A stretch of 64,000 nucleotides of DNA from Lucifuga dentata (GCA_014773175.1 VXCM01000129.1:124001-188000); one strand, 5' to 3'; positions 22,437-35,193 are shown, counted from the stretch's first letter. Notes: generated by a model not told the origin, from the letters alone. Numbers and translations are program-made.

Positions 22437-22624
22437 CAAAAGGATTTGTAAATGGTTAAACCAAGCAGGAAGCGATGTGTGAGGATGTGTGGTGGGGTGA
22501 GAAGGGTAAATCACCGGCAGCTGAGTTTTATATGGTGGAGGTGGGTGGTAGGGTGCTGGAAAGGATGGGGGTATGGATTTATATGAGTGTGAGTGACTGA
22601 TTCCCAGACACAGGGCACAGTGCA

Positions 22625-22735
22625 TCCTGAATGGGTAAATGGCATTTATTCAGCCGGATAGTCTGGGAAAACATATGGTGCCATTTGGAGGCCCAGACTG
22701 GTGCACACTGTTCTCCTGTAATTAGACTGGCCCAG
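22625..22735. promoter_or_regulatory. Candidate conserved non-coding element
   Basis: Unique balanced block with GCATTTATTCAGCCGG, ATGGTGCCATTTGG and CTGTAATTAGACTGG. No frame or splice signals. Called on texture; conservation is untested. Confidence 0.3.
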
Positions 22736-23479
22736 CAGAGCAGCTACATAACTGCTTCATGGTAACTGCCCTACTGCAGCCTACAGTGCTGCTCCCCAGC
22801 CCCTGCTGCAGCACAGCCAAACCTTCTGCAAGACCAGCACACCGCATTACACATCCTGTTAACACACTGTTCAACACCAGTGAACACAAGTGACACCACA
22901 GCTTTGGCAGCTGCACGTATGCACTGAGGGCTAGGCTTACGTACATTAAAGCACCATTAAAAATGCACGCTGCACCTTTCTTTCTATTCATGCTTGTGAT
23001 CTGTGTGAAATTTGCATCTGATTTACAAGGCGGCAACTAAGTGTGCTATCAGTGACTAGTCCGGGAAAGGTAAAAAAAAAGTCCAGTTCAGTGGTTGAAT
23101 TAGATCGGTATACTGTTCATAAAGAAATGAGATGCACTTCACTTTTTACTCTTAAGTTGCCACAGATGATAATTGTGCCTTCAGGACAATGTGCCTGTTT
23201 CATAAGTTGTAGTGTGTATCTCTAGTTGCAAAATGCATTTATTTTCCTTTCCTTTCATTTTTACTGTATTTCTTTTCTTTCATCACATGCATCCCTTCCT
23301 CCATTAGGATCACGTTAGCAGATTGTGGGTCGAAGGTGTGGGTTGTGTTGGCAGGGCTGTGGGGCGTCAGCTGGGCTGTTGTCCCGTCAGGGGGGAACCG
23401 GCTGGCAGCCCGGCGGGAAGGCCCTGTTAAAGATGCACTGCTGGGAATCGGACTGAGCAACTGCTCGGTCCAGTCCATC

Positions 23480-23523
<44 letters not shown>

Positions 23524-24209
23524 GACAGACAGACAGAGAAAGAGAGAGAGAGAGAGATTGGTATCCAAACCTAGGATAAAGACATTTCCTCCCTCATTTA
23601 TAAAATCTGACACCACCTCCTCCTCCCACCTCATCAGCATTCTTTCACAAAAAATTACACACACATATACACAAATACACACACATGCACACATATACTT
23701 TGTATCTTCATGAACATTTTGTCGTTGTTCAATTAAGAAATATTCAGGCATAGTGTGATTTGGGGTTTATTTGCCTGTCTTAGTTGATTAAGTATAGTTG
23801 TGGCTTTCTCTGATAACTGCCAAGGAGGTAGCGGGTGGTAAACCCAAACTGAAGCTTTAAAGCATCCTGTAGAAACCTCTGCATGATGTTGCAGATTTTA
23901 TGTATACCGTCAGTGTGTAAATCCTTAGATCTTACTCCAATACCTCAGTGTGGTTTGAAGACATTTAAAGTTATACTACTGTTGAGGCTGAACAGGACTT
24001 TGTAGCACGGAAACTTGTCAGCTTGTCCATGGAATACTACTACTACTATTAAATTCTCAACATGCCCCAAGACCTAATATGTAGGGCTAACATACCTCAA
24101 CACATGCACACACACACGGTTACATACTACTTACTTGTTGGTGTCCAGAAGGAGCCGTCTGCGTGGCATGCTATTCTCATGTTGTCTGTTCAGCAAGTAC
24201 AGCATGTGA
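22736..24209. other. Non-coding sequence
   Basis: No supported gene. It contains a GC-rich patch at 23330-23475 ending in the near-palindrome GGACTGAGCAACTGCTCGGTCC-like segment (23450-23471), the compound microsatellite at 23482, and CA-rich DNA near 23660-23695. Long frames on both strands across the microsatellite are artefacts. Confidence 0.65.
23482..23557. repeat. Compound (CA)n(GACA)n(GA)n microsatellite
   Basis: About 19 CA units, then about five GACA units, then about nine GA units with one interruption. A stepwise series of this sort typically arises by point mutation followed by slippage. Confidence 0.96.
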
Positions 24210-24500
24210 GAGCACTACCAAATTTGCATATGCCGCCATGTATATTTCAGCAGCGTTTAAGACACACATCACCGGCAGTGAATTATGCATGGGGCTGGTA
24301 CAGTGAAGGTGCTTGTTTTATGCACTCATGGAGGGAAATTGAACTGTGTTTTCTTCTGCTCATGACGCTGAAGGCCCAGGGCCCATTAAAGTACACAGAG
24401 TTTGCAGCCTCTAAATGGACTGTGCACATCGTATTCCCACTAACAAAGGAGGATTGGCATAGGGAAACAGCGTCCGACAGGTTCTGACAGCTAGGTAATA
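24210..24500. promoter_or_regulatory. Candidate conserved non-coding element
   Basis: Contains TTTGCATATGCCGCCATG, GTGAATTATGCATGGGG (octamer/homeodomain-like) and GGGCCCATTAAAG in unique balanced sequence. Part of it is an open frame on each strand (141 and 121 codons), but neither product is recognisable, so a regulatory reading is preferred. Confidence 0.33.
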
Positions 24501-25379
24501 GGATTCCCACCTCTCCAAAGGGACTGACTGAGCTGTTGTTGTAGGATCTTTGTCGACCTTTTTTTTTATGTGGATGTGTCTGCAAGTGCATATGTGTGTT
24601 TGTTAAATGCAATAGAGATGAGTCGACTGAATAATTCAAAACTGGCATGTCTCACAAAATGATGCAAACCCGTGCATAGATTGTCAGTGGGAGGAATAAA
24701 GTGTTGCAGTAAACACAGCCTAAAAGGCTCTTATGCATTATAGACAAGCCTTTTGAAACTGTTTTCTCATATGCAAATGGAACACAGCTACACAGGCTTA
24801 ATATGAATCTCTCCCATTCACTGAAAATCCAAATGAGGCATAGGACTGTTTGTGTTGATATTGTGTGTGCGACTGATAGAAAAGGATGGAGTAATGTTGA
24901 TCGAAGCGCATGAAAGATATGATGAAAGACACAATTGTGCTGTTATCAATGTTTACTCTAAAGAGTGAGCAGTGAGAAACTTGTGGCTTTAGCACGTAGC
25001 AAATGTGCTCTCAGAGGCTTCTTCTGGGCTATGGAAAAAGGTTGCAGAGGATGAGCATCATTAGATATGTCATTTAGGACACCTATGCTCTTCCGCTGCT
25101 CTATATTTATCCACTTGCAGGTCTCTAATAGGCCCTCGGGTCAACACATTGTGTCTCTACCTGTCAGCTCAGCAGTGGACAGGACATATGTGGTGGATAG
25201 GTACAATATGAAGCCACCTGCTTGTTATCCTGCCCTCTCCTCTCTGGGTTTCTCCTCTACTCTACCCTTCTACTCTTCTCTTTGCCTCACCTTCACACTG
25301 AATGCAGTTGTGACTAATCAAACATTCCTATTAGATCACCCTTGTTTAGTTTGACCTAGTATCAGCGACTCTGCTATTT
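24501..25379. other. Non-coding sequence
   Basis: Unique sequence without a recognisable feature; open frames are under 100 codons. Confidence 0.65.
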
Positions 25380-25580
25380 ACAGATTTTACTTTAGCCTCC
25401 TCTGTGTAGATGATGATAAGACCTAGCCTGTAATAAACAATCTCGTAAACAGCTCTGCAGATCAGCCCCTAATGGCCTTAGGGGCTTGTAAGAGCTTTAT
25501 AACACATTTATTATCCTTTTAATGGCCTAGGAGCTGTGAGCCATAACATAAGCTAACATTAATTTAATTTCCTGTCAAGT
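25380..25580. promoter_or_regulatory. Candidate conserved non-coding element with perfect inverted repeat
   Basis: Contains GATGATGATAAGACC (GATA-like), a perfect 9-bp inverted repeat AGCCCCTAA/TTAGGGGCT with a 5-base loop (25464-25486), and TTAATTTAATTTCC. The word AATGGCCT occurs at 25471 and again near 25521. Unique, non-coding; function is inferred from texture. Confidence 0.33.
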
Positions 25581-26167
25581 ATTGGTTTTATGTATCTTTA
25601 GGTTTTAGTTATTTGGTCAGCTTGATTGATTTTATACCTGGACAACTTGGACTTCGTGTGCATGTGTGTGTGTGATGCATAATTCATGGTAACTGCAATT
25701 GCACCATACTCTATATGCAGTTCTTTTGACAGTGCTAAAGCATTCATTCTGAGTTACTTAATAATGCATCGACAACTTCAAATTTTTCTTTATTTATATT
25801 TAATTCCCCACCCTGGTTAAATGTAAAGAGAACTGAACTCTGAACTGAAATGCTTGCCTCAATTATTATGCCACTTGGTATTCAGAGACTGGTAAGAAGA
25901 GAGAAACTATTATTTTGTTAGCCAAAAACACACATCCACCCAGAGCAGACGAAAGGGCCAGCATGGGGAATAGAGATATTTGATGTCAAATCTCCCCCTA
26001 TTTACAGTAGGATGCCTGAATAAACGTGTTTAGAAGCTGGAAAGCTGCATTACGACCCATAACCCCGAGGTATTTGAAATGGAACAGCAGGACTTACTTT
26101 GAAAAAGGAATAGGAGATGTGCTCTGGACTCACTGTTTATACCTTGATGTGATTTGGACTGAAATAC

Positions 26168-26200
26168 AAAAAAAAAAAAAAAAAAAAAGAAAGAAAAAAA
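26168..26200. repeat. Poly(A) tract with G interruptions
   Basis: 21 A followed by GAAAGAAAAAAA. No upstream retroposon body is recognised. Confidence 0.9.
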
Positions 26201-26516
26201 GCCTGTTTATCTGTTCTTGTCCTTTCGTCCATGGCTGAAAATTGCAGGGTTTAGGAAAATGAGGCTATTTAGATACACAGAACTGCTGAAAGTAGTTAGG
26301 AAAACAAGAAACTCTTAGTTTCTTCCATTGCTAGTAGCAAATTATTCAACAAGTATTACAGTAAAAACTATTTTGACATTACTACCTATTTGCCCTCCTT
26401 TTATTATCATCCTTGTTCATAGCTCAGTTTTATTAGTTTTGGCTTGCATAAGTAACCACTGCAGTCCACTTAGGTATGGCATTATATCGAAAAGGGATAA
26501 TAGTACAAGTGCAGGG

Positions 26517-26545
26517 TTTTTTTTTTGTTTTGTTTTTTTTTTTTT
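26517..26545. repeat. Poly(T) tract with G interruptions
   Basis: Three T runs separated by single G, then five A. Confidence 0.9.
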
Positions 26546-27413
26546 AAAAAACAGATTTTCTATCACTAGAGTGCCCTTTCTTCAAACATTTTCCCATTAT
26601 GCTTTATTAAACTAACTCTGTAGACTGGGTGTCTAACGTTGATTTCAGGGCTTCTTTCTACAAGTACCAATTTCAGCCCTTCTTCAATTATTCTTCTGTC
26701 TGAAAAGAAACAAGGTATCAATCTTTTATGTTTTGGAAAAATCTGATGAGTACTATTTGCCGGACCTCCTGCTCCTGCTCAGACTGGAGCTGGTGTGGGG
26801 AGAGAAACACGAAATTGCAGAGTAAATCAGTGCTGGGCCAGTAATGTAAGGGAGAACCCCTTTCAAAGAGCACGACTGAATTTGTAAGCCGTATGTTTTT
26901 GATCTTTTACTGTACTCATTTCGTTCCAGGCACAGTTGTTATCATAGTTGCTGTTGTTTGTATGTTATTTTAGCTTCTTTCCCAAGTAGCTATTTTGCAA
27001 TTTGGACAAAAATACAATTAAAGGCCCATCTGTTTCCAATGGGCTTAACATCAGACAGATGGGGTTTGTCTATTGAAGCCATACCCAGACCCTGGCAGGT
27101 CAGAAGCTTTAGTAATGAACTTGTTAAATATGGGACCAGGCTAATTTCATCATAACAAGGCCTGTATGGGCTGGATTGACTAAAGAACCTTTTACAGTAT
27201 GCTAAGCTGTCACACTTTAGCCTTGGCTAAGTTCTGGAAGAAATATAGAGCTGCAATTTACAAGTATTTACCCATATCCATAAGTTGGAGTTATTGCCGG
27301 GACTCTTCAAACTGATGCAACAGCTGCAATTGTAGCTTTTTCAGTGAAAATTCAAGATTTACTCATCAGTGAATGCAAATTTGCAGGTTTTAAGATTGCA
27401 TATTAATCAGTTA

Positions 27414-27606
27414 TTAAAGGGGGCATATTTTTCAGATTTCCATCTTTTTGTCATTTAAGGATTTCAGCTTTGAAACTTTTGCAATGCTTTAATGCACAAA
27501 AAACCTCATTGATTCACTTCTACTCTGCCTTGCTCCTTACTGTAGCACCACGATGCACATTGGGTGAAAACAGACCATTTTAGGTACTTCTTTTTTACTG
27601 TGGCTA
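27414..27606 (+). repeat. TTAAAGGGGG-family interspersed repeat
   Basis: Begins TTAAAGGGGGCATATTTTTC, then AGATTTCCATCTTTTTGTCA, then CTTTGAAACTTTTGCAATGC followed by TTTAATGCAC, CATTGATTCACTTCTACTC, GGTGAAAACAG and TTTTAGGTAC. Parallel wording is present at 6875-7031, 8366-8550 and 52642-52720. A TTAA at the start would suit a piggyBac-type non-autonomous element; terminal inverted repeats were not identified, so the class is uncertain. Possible start of a third end fragment was not found here. Confidence 0.6.
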
Positions 27607-29079
27607 TTAAATGCACAAACACTTGATACTTCATAAGCCCTACACACCAGGAACCTGGTTGAAAATATTTCTAAATGTTATGTGATGCCTATAATTACAG
27701 TTCACCCCAGTATTTTATTACCTTATGATGATAATGTTATTTTCCTATGGTCAATCAACACATCATATTTTGAATGTTTTCAAGATAACACCTTACAGTT
27801 CCATGAATAACACATGTTCATGTTCTGTCTCAAACCTCTAACCACAAATCTTAACAACTCAGTTCTGTGTTCTAGCCATATGGGATATGCTATCCTGATT
27901 TTGATTGAACCATACAGGACCATTGTTAGACCCATACAGGACTTTACACAGGCCACTGCAGTTTTTGAGTAATGATGAGATTTGTCGCATGCTTTCACTT
28001 TAAACTATGTGAGATTTAGATCACTGAGTCTGCACTTGGTAAATTATAAATGTCAATATATGACACAATTCATCACAGTGTGCGCTTATGTATAGTGCAA
28101 AAGTGTAAGCAGCCTGGCCACAATCCTGTATGCTGTTATAGAATGTCCTTCATGCTTCCTGTCTAGTCATATGGGCCTAGATGCACAGTCTCTATCCATG
28201 CTGCTACAAGAACAAAGAAAAGGCTTTGAGATAATCACTGACTCCTTCTCCTGATACAATAAGCCAATGGAATGTTTGCAAAGCTGTACAACAGTCATCA
28301 GTTTGATGTAATGGATAATAATACCCCCCTCCCGGCGACCATCCCAAAATGTTCAGGTTGATTTTAAGAAACTACCTGTTCTGACACTGTGCCCCTCCCT
28401 CTTCTGTCTGTGAGAGACACTTATGTGAAAGTCAGACAGTCAGATCAGGTTTCCCAGAGACTAAGTCAGGGGCTGGGAGTGATTGATCACACTGCATTGA
28501 GCCTGATGGACTCAGGTCTCCACTGAAGTTCAAGCACCCCCCCNCTCTTCTTGCCTCCCAAGCTTGCAAGTGCAAACATTTCTAACACAGTTCTTTTACC
28601 TTGAAACAAGCCTGGGGGCTCTGGCCAAAACACTTCTAATATAGGAAAATTGAGCTGCTTTGAACTTGCTTGTTTTTGATAACTACTTGGTATGCTTCCT
28701 GGAGGATAACCTGTGGGCTTGGCTTCCCATGCTTTAATCCCTTTGATTAAGTTCCAGGGCAAGATAGCGCGGCACTCAATAGGCCCTTTACCTTCCTAAT
28801 ATCCCCATTGTCCTGGGCTTGAAAGCACTAGTGTTCTGAACTCTGAATAGGTGAATCTTGAGTACTCCTTATCCAGAATCCAAAGACTCCTTTTTGCAGA
28901 TAGTTGTTTTCAAAGTTTGGGCCAGTAACCTCCTTGCTGTCCATGCCTTTTTCTTGTTCCTCATCCTGTTTTAGGTCAAGATGTCCTGAGTTCTTTCTCT
29001 CTGTTTATGCATTATGATTCATAGCAGCAAGGGTGTACGTGGTACAGTGCGGAGTCTCCTTCTCCCCTCTCCCTCCCTT
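27607..29079. other. Non-coding sequence
   Basis: No supported gene. The phrase CCATACAGGAC is repeated at 27910 and 27931. Single N at 28544 inside a C-run marks an assembly join. Confidence 0.65.
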
Positions 29080-29290
29080 TTCAGTGACGGAGTGGGGCTG
29101 ACGGCAGGGCCATGGCCTCCAAAGATTAGCAAGGCTCAGAGGAGGAGCGCAGTTGCTGGGGTAATTATGCTGAAAGTTGTGGGCTGCCAGAGGTAGGATG
29201 AGGCTTAGGCCTTGGTTCCACAATGGTAGATCAACCATGGAAAGCTACAGCTAATTGGGGAAGCATTCTGGGTCTATCCCGCTCAAGCCC
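29080..29290. promoter_or_regulatory. Candidate conserved non-coding element
   Basis: GC-balanced unique block with CCATGGCCTCCAAAGATTAG, GGGGTAATTATGCTG and ACAGCTAATTGGGG. Short frames on both strands, none recognisable. Texture-based call. Confidence 0.33.
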
Positions 29291-30390
29291 CCCATCATCA
29301 TCACCAGCATCTATCCCACCAACCTCTCTGCTTCTCCTGTACACTTCTTACCCAAGAAACCCGGGAAGAATGACCCAGTCTCTAGACTTCCATGTCCTGG
29401 TTGGTTTGAGTGAATACATGTTAAGTCACTCAGTGTCTTGCCATACTGGTAAGTCCATTTTGAGAATGTATCAGGTGATTTTGACAAACTGGTCATACAA
29501 ATATAATACACTATTTATCCCTGTGAGATATTTTAAACCTGACACCTTATTATCACACAGCAACATACTGAGAACTTAGTATAATCAAAATGCAGTGCAT
29601 GCTTACATAAAATAAGAGATAATAATAATTACTGGTTTTTGCATCCTGCCCTTACTGATACCCAAGAGGTTTAGAGTTAAACCCTGAACTCTACTGCTTA
29701 TGAGAATTTCTACAATAAATGATAAAATTCTAGAAATATTAACTTTATATCCTTAAAATAGAAACATATATACATGGTAGAGTGCCAAAGAAATCTTTAT
29801 TCTTTACTTTCTTCATTATCTTTATTGCATACATCAGTATAAGTATTGCCACTCATAAATCCATTTCAGTTAAACCACACAGCTTATGTCTTTGTTTAGC
29901 TGCAGCTTTGTTGTTCTGTATCTGCTGAAGTCTTTGCTCATCTGTTTGTGTTTTATATTTGAAATGTATCATGATCTGGGTCCAAACCCAAACAATTGTT
30001 TTATGAAACTATTTTTTGCTGCTTTTATGGGAAATTGTCATAAACCTTGATGCTGGAAAAGTAAATGAGCTTGTTTGGTAGAAGAAAACCTCAAACTTCA
30101 AATAACCAGCTCATATTTACTGCATCTAGCTCCTGATGCCTGCTTTGATTGGTTCAGTGTATCTTGAGAGGAGCTTTTGTTATGTATTTCACAGCAGCTG
30201 CCCAAAGACAACCACTGAATTTAGATGCAGATGGAAAACGAGGCACTCTTTAAAATTGGCTGACCCTTCACAGCACTCTGCACCCTCTCTGCCCTCACCA
30301 CAGAGATATGAGGGCACTCTGACATACTTCTGAGGCATCTTTGTGTTGTTTCTCATGGGTAAATTCTGGCCAGTATTATTCCCCGTGAAC

Positions 30391-30423
30391 CCACCCCACA
30401 CCACCGCCACCACCACCACCCAC
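30391..30423. repeat. (CCA)n imperfect trinucleotide tract
   Basis: About ten CCA-type units with one CCG and one CCCC interruption. Confidence 0.85.
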
Positions 30424-32800
30424 ATGCATACACATGAATGCACATGTACAGTATATCTAGAACAAATCCATGGTGAAATCCAGAGACTTTTTCTTTCACA
30501 CACATGAAACTATGTAAATGTGTAATACAGCACCAGACTCAACGTGTCGATAAGGGAAAATATCATCATGGGACGGTGTTCCCTCATTCATAAACGTAGT
30601 GCTATAATGTAAATAGTGCTGTAATGTATGGCAATTATGGAGCAGTGGTCAAAGGTGGAACTGCAGGTAACACTTTTTGCTATAAAAATTAATTAGAAAA
30701 GGAAGCAGATGTAAAAAATAGGGGTAAAAAGTTCCGGTGCATCACACCCATTTAAACATTTTTTCAGAATCATCACAATTTCACTCAGTTGTATGTAAAA
30801 TTATATGTTAGTAACCCATGAAGAGCTGTATGAAAAGATTTTTAGCCATTTTTCTGTGCAGGCAGTCAACAATGCTGTGCCAGAGAAACTAATGCATATG
30901 TGTGGTGAAAATGCAAGTACTGGGTGAGCAACATTAATTTGTTACAATGACCGGACTGGAGCTTTGATCCTTTGTCTGCTGTTAGACACATCTATATTTA
31001 TGAGCTAAATCAAGCTATTACCAGGTGTGCTGAATGTTGTGTAGTTGGAAAAGTGAGTTTCCCACCTTGGAAAATGACAGGCCTCTCATTTGTCACCACC
31101 ATCTTGTCAGCGGCTACATCACTTGCATGTTTTGATACAAACATATTCTCTGCCAACCTTGCAGGAATCTGTTTTTTGGGACATACTGGATCTTCTGCCA
31201 TTCCAGTCCTCCCAACACCAAAGGAAAGTCATACAGCATCTAAATAATATAGATGGATGAATCATCCACCATGGCAGACAGCTGCTTTATTGCTTGCATG
31301 TGTGTATGAGTGTGCGTTCCATACACTCCTGTGTACATATATGCCTCAATATATTTCCAGAGAGGGTAACTTTAATTATTTGTTTTATGAAAAGTATATA
31401 TATATTTTGTTGGCGGATATTGGGGCATGAATAAGCGTGTGTCACAGCCTTTACACAATCCCTTATGAGCAAATCCCACCCCCATCCATGCCTTGCCCCC
31501 AGCAGGCCCGGCTCAGAGTTGTGCTGATAGCCATGAAGGGATTTGGGCTGGATGGGCACACCCTGATTGGGCTGATTGCTTTGAATGGCTCTGGCTAAAG
31601 CTGCCTTTGAAAGCAGGGGCGTTGATGAGACTTCTCAGAAGAGCCTCTGGGAGGGACCCTTACTAATACCCTAGAAAGAGATATACGGAGAGAGAGGCAG
31701 GGATCACCAGTCACCCCCAGCCATACACACATATACACACACAAAGTTACACGCACACAGACATGCACACTGTCTTACTTTGACAACAACCGAAAAGTAC
31801 TCCCAATAAACTTTCTGACTTTTATTTATATAGCCTCATAGTTATTACACCAGTAACTTACTCAAGCCAGACAGTGCAATAAGTAATGTTACCAGTCAAA
31901 AATAACATGGATTAGAATTATTCATATTCTATATGTTCTCTCTCATATTGATGGTCAGCTTAGCTTGCTTCTGTCTGTTTGACTCGTTTGACTCTTGTTT
32001 GACCCTCTTGTTTGACTGAAAATAAACTCTCAGAAACTTAGTTGCAAGCCAGTGAAGGTGGATATCCAGAATAGTACGTGGGCTTGCTTGTTGTGTTCGT
32101 TGTTTAACCTTGTCCTTTTACTCTCATAAAACACCTTGAACATGAGGGAAGACAAATTACAGCTTCAGACACAGGTGTCCTGGTGCGTTTTTCTCTTTCA
32201 GTAGGCCCCGAGGGTGCATTACCTGTGTTCCACAGGGCTGGCTAAGACATGGGAGCTGTCACTGATGGGGCCCCTGAGGGCCAAGCTGCTGCTCTGAACA
32301 GGGTGGCCTGCTCTTTGACAGCCTGTCCCCCTGAGCATAGTGCTCTGACTTAGAGAGGGTCTGCACTCAACACCCCTGACCCCAAACCCAGTTACCCCTG
32401 GACTTTGGTGTTGCTGTAGTCATGGAAACAGACATGTCCACCATCAGCGTCCTTGGTGATTAATGTGAAAATACATAGAATACACCCAATCTGTGCTCAT
32501 TATGGTGATTGGTGCAAGTTTAGGCACGAATACAGCAGTGCTTTAGAAAACTCATCCTCAGTATGTTCATACGTGTGGAAAATTCCCAGGTAACGCTTGT
32601 TGATGTCAGTAAACTTTGTGTCAGATTTAGAGTTGAGGATATATGCTTGTCTTCCACCGCAGTGGAACAGCTTCAGGCGAAACAAGCTCATTTTGTGTGA
32701 AAGAGAGCGAAAGAAGGGGAAAAGAAGTAGTAGTAAATTACTGATTAGTGACAGAGAGAGCAGCTTATCATGTGACAGCATCAGTGTGGAATGAAGGCCT

Positions 32801-32839
<39 letters not shown>
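32801..32839. repeat. (GT)n microsatellite
   Basis: About 19 uninterrupted GT units. Confidence 0.97.
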
Positions 32840-32841
<2 letters not shown>

Positions 32842-32999
32842 ATGTGTGAGTTAACCCTTTGACACATCTCAGCATAAGGGTGAAGGTGAGTGAAACGCAT
32901 TAAAAAATGAACAACCATGGAAAGAAGGGAGGCAGAGAGGAAAATGGGAAAGATGGTAAATGGAGGGGAGTGGGTGGTGCATCCAGCACGCCTGGGTTT

Positions 33000-33250
33000 A
33001 TTTTCAATTGCAGTTTACGATTTTTCATGGTCATGTCTCCCCTGCCTTCTTTTCAAAATAATCGGCTGTCGGCTTTTGCAAGTCTGGCCGCCCTTCATTT
33101 TGGAGGTTTGTTTTTGAAAAGGTTGCTATTATAGCCAAATGGTTTCTGTGCTTCTCTAAACACAGCAAGGCATTAGGCCGGGCTCTGGTTTCAGGGCCTG
33201 GCTCCTAATGAGAGACCCAATCACACAGAGGGAAAAGACGGATCAGTCCT
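33000..33250. promoter_or_regulatory. Candidate conserved non-coding element
   Basis: Unique mixed sequence with TTTTCAATTGCAGTTTACG, AAATAATCGGCTGTCGGC and CTCCTAATGAGAGACCCAATC. The forms TAATGAG and CAATTG are common in developmental enhancers. Frames of 66-75 codons are unrecognised. Texture-based call. Confidence 0.33.
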
Positions 33251-33830
33251 GCTACACCAGACCCAACCTGTGGTTTACCTCTTGAAACATAACCATACTC
33301 CTTCATTCTCTCTTTTTTTCCCCTTGTTCTTTTTCTTGTACTCCATCTCTCCCTTCACCTCCTCTTCTCTTTTACAGCCAAACTTGATCAAAGTTGATTG
33401 TGCAGCTCTACGGTTCCACACTGATCTGTAAATAAATAGATTAACACTAGGACCATGATGTGGCTTGACAGATTGCATTCATGGACCTAGAATAGTTAGT
33501 TTAATCTCAAATGGGTAGAGAGATTTTCATCTTCAGTGACTGACTGAAATGGCACACAAAATAAGGTGGAATATGTATACGTACAGGTACGCAAAATCCT
33601 TTATTCCTGGATTTCAAAGGGGGAAGGTTGGGATTTTACTGTAAAGACAAAAACAAATATTAGGTGTGTCCTTTACCAGTAAATGTTTGTCCCTCCCCCT
33701 CATAAAGCAAAGACCAACGCACATAGTTAAATTTATTTGTTCCATCTTTCAGTCCGCTCTTGTTAGTTTCCAAACTAAAACTCAAGTTCCTAGACTTGGA
33801 TTTTTTTTTTTTTTTTTTTTTTTTTTGTGC

Positions 33831-33852
33831 TATGACCACATTTGTGGTCATA
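33831..33852. repeat. Perfect inverted repeat beside poly(T)
   Basis: TATGACCACA and TGTGGTCATA are exact reverse complements around two T, four bases after a 26-T run. Confidence 0.9.
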
Positions 33853-33965
33853 ATATTTTATTTTCATTTTTCCTATGTGTACGATGTCTCAACTAATCCT
33901 GGACACTATAAATGTCACAAATGATTACAATTTGTGGAATGGTATGATGTGTACCTCTACCACCA

Positions 33966-33966
<1 letters not shown>

Positions 33967-34016
<50 letters not shown>
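33967..34016. repeat. (CA)n microsatellite
   Basis: 25 uninterrupted CA units. Confidence 0.97.
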
Positions 34017-34019
<3 letters not shown>

Positions 34020-34660
34020 CGATGGTCCTAGTTCTTGCTCTAACTTCTACTAACCCTGTAGCTCTCCACAACTCTTCCTCCAACATACACAGAATCCTCC
34101 TGTCTTTGCTCTGTGGAGGTTGTCTGTTCTGCACTACTGAGTCACAACACCCTGTCAGTAAGACGGTGGCTTTGACTCCTGCAAAGCTGTGGAGCAAGAG
34201 AGGAAGGAAAGGAAGGAGAGAGAAGCACAGAGTCGTCTGTCACTGCAAGACACTCTTCAGTCTTCTTGCAGTGGGGACAATGATTTATGGAGGAGTCTCC
34301 ATGTTGTAAGAACCTGAGCAGGATCACTCGCTCCTACAGAAAGAGAGAGGGGAGAGAGAGCAGTCTCCTCTGTCCCTGGTGCTTCTCTTACACACCTATC
34401 TTCACTCTTCTTATTTCAATTTCTGTTTATAGTTTTGACAGATTATAAAAAAGCAATGCCGGATGGATACCTTCTCTTTTATCCCCTTCTGTTCTTTCCT
34501 CTTTTTTCAAAGTGAGTGATTGTTAAACAGTTTATATATTCTCTTTCTGCCTGTGTTTATTGGAGATGGTGAATTAGGTTTGAAACCATCACCGCAGGTT
34601 GTGTTTGAAACTTGAAAGCAAGCCCCCATAGCACAAGCCCCATCCCTCTCTCANCTTTTT

Positions 34661-34680
34661 CTCTCTCTCTCTCTCTCTCT
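34661..34680. repeat. (CT)n microsatellite near a single N
   Basis: Ten CT units, seven bases after the N at 34654, so the array may be incompletely assembled. Confidence 0.9.
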
Positions 34681-35156
34681 GACTCTCAGTCACTCACTCA
34701 CTCACAAATCCACTGACACAAACACACACACACACACGCACAACCTCACACTCTTTCAGTGTTAGCACAGTTGTCACACAGTGGCGCTGCGATCTGCACA
34801 TTATTAGTTATTACTTTATCGGCTCCCAAAGCTGTCAGAAGACACCCTCCTGGAATATACAGCAGGCATAAGCCATCAGTCCTCATTACGCTAGACCTGT
34901 GTGCAATTTACACCCAGCTGCCATGCACACATCCATGACAACATGCTAATGTGTGTGCGTGTGTGTGCGCATGCTTGTGTTCAGATGGCAGGGCTGCATA
35001 CATGTGATATGAGCACACCTTTGAGGGAATACACTCACATGTATGAATGGGGCAGGGCTAATGCGCAACATGATAAAAGCATCCAGCAAAGCCTTCATGT
35101 ATGTTTGGATAGAGGTAAGGTTCATGTTTTTTCATGCTTGGTGCTGCTGTTCCAAG

Positions 35157-35170
35157 CCACCAGGAGGCAG
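35157..35170 (+). promoter_or_regulatory. Strong CTCF-like motif
   Basis: CCACCAGGAGGCAG matches the vertebrate CTCF core (CCASYAGRKGGCRS) at essentially every position, and is preceded by AAG and followed by GGAC. CTCF is an insulator and loop-anchor protein whose binding direction sets loop direction; this copy points rightwards. Two perfect hairpins follow within 115 bp. Confidence 0.5.
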
Positions 35171-35193
35171 GGACATCACTACAAACTGCAGCT

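Larger units (their letters stand above)
25581..27413. other. Non-coding AT-rich sequence
   Basis: No gene supported. Includes GATGCATAATTCATGG near 25674 (octamer-like), a poly(A) tract at 26168-26200 and a poly(T) tract at 26517-26545. Confidence 0.65.
29291..32999. other. Non-coding sequence
   Basis: Mostly AT-rich and unique. A (CCA)n-like tract lies at 30391-30423, CA-rich DNA near 31720-31770, and a (GT)n array at 32801-32839. A pair of overlapping frames at 30972-31247 has no recognised product. A donor-perfect GAAG/GTGAGT at 32884 follows a possible 13-base exon only, which I do not support. Confidence 0.62.
33251..35156. other. Repeat-rich non-coding sequence
   Basis: A pyrimidine-rich tract at 33300-33375, poly(T) at 33801-33826, a perfect 10-bp hairpin at 33831-33852, (CA)25 at 33967-34016, and CT-rich DNA with a single N at 34654 and (CT)10 at 34661-34680. 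The 144-codon frame at 33875-34309 reads through the CA array and is artefactual. Confidence 0.7.

Noticed and set aside
23239..23751. 170-codon minus-strand frame and its plus-strand partner
   Set aside because: The central part is a translated CA/GACA/GA microsatellite; the ends resemble nothing known.
30972..31247. Paired plus and minus frames (91 and 63 codons) with fairly protein-like wording
   Set aside because: No recognisable family, no splice edges in the right phase, and both strands open at once.
32871..32890. Perfect donor GAAG/GTGAGT
   Set aside because: Only a 13-base segment to the nearest acceptor, which has a short pyrimidine tract; isolated donor words are frequent by chance.
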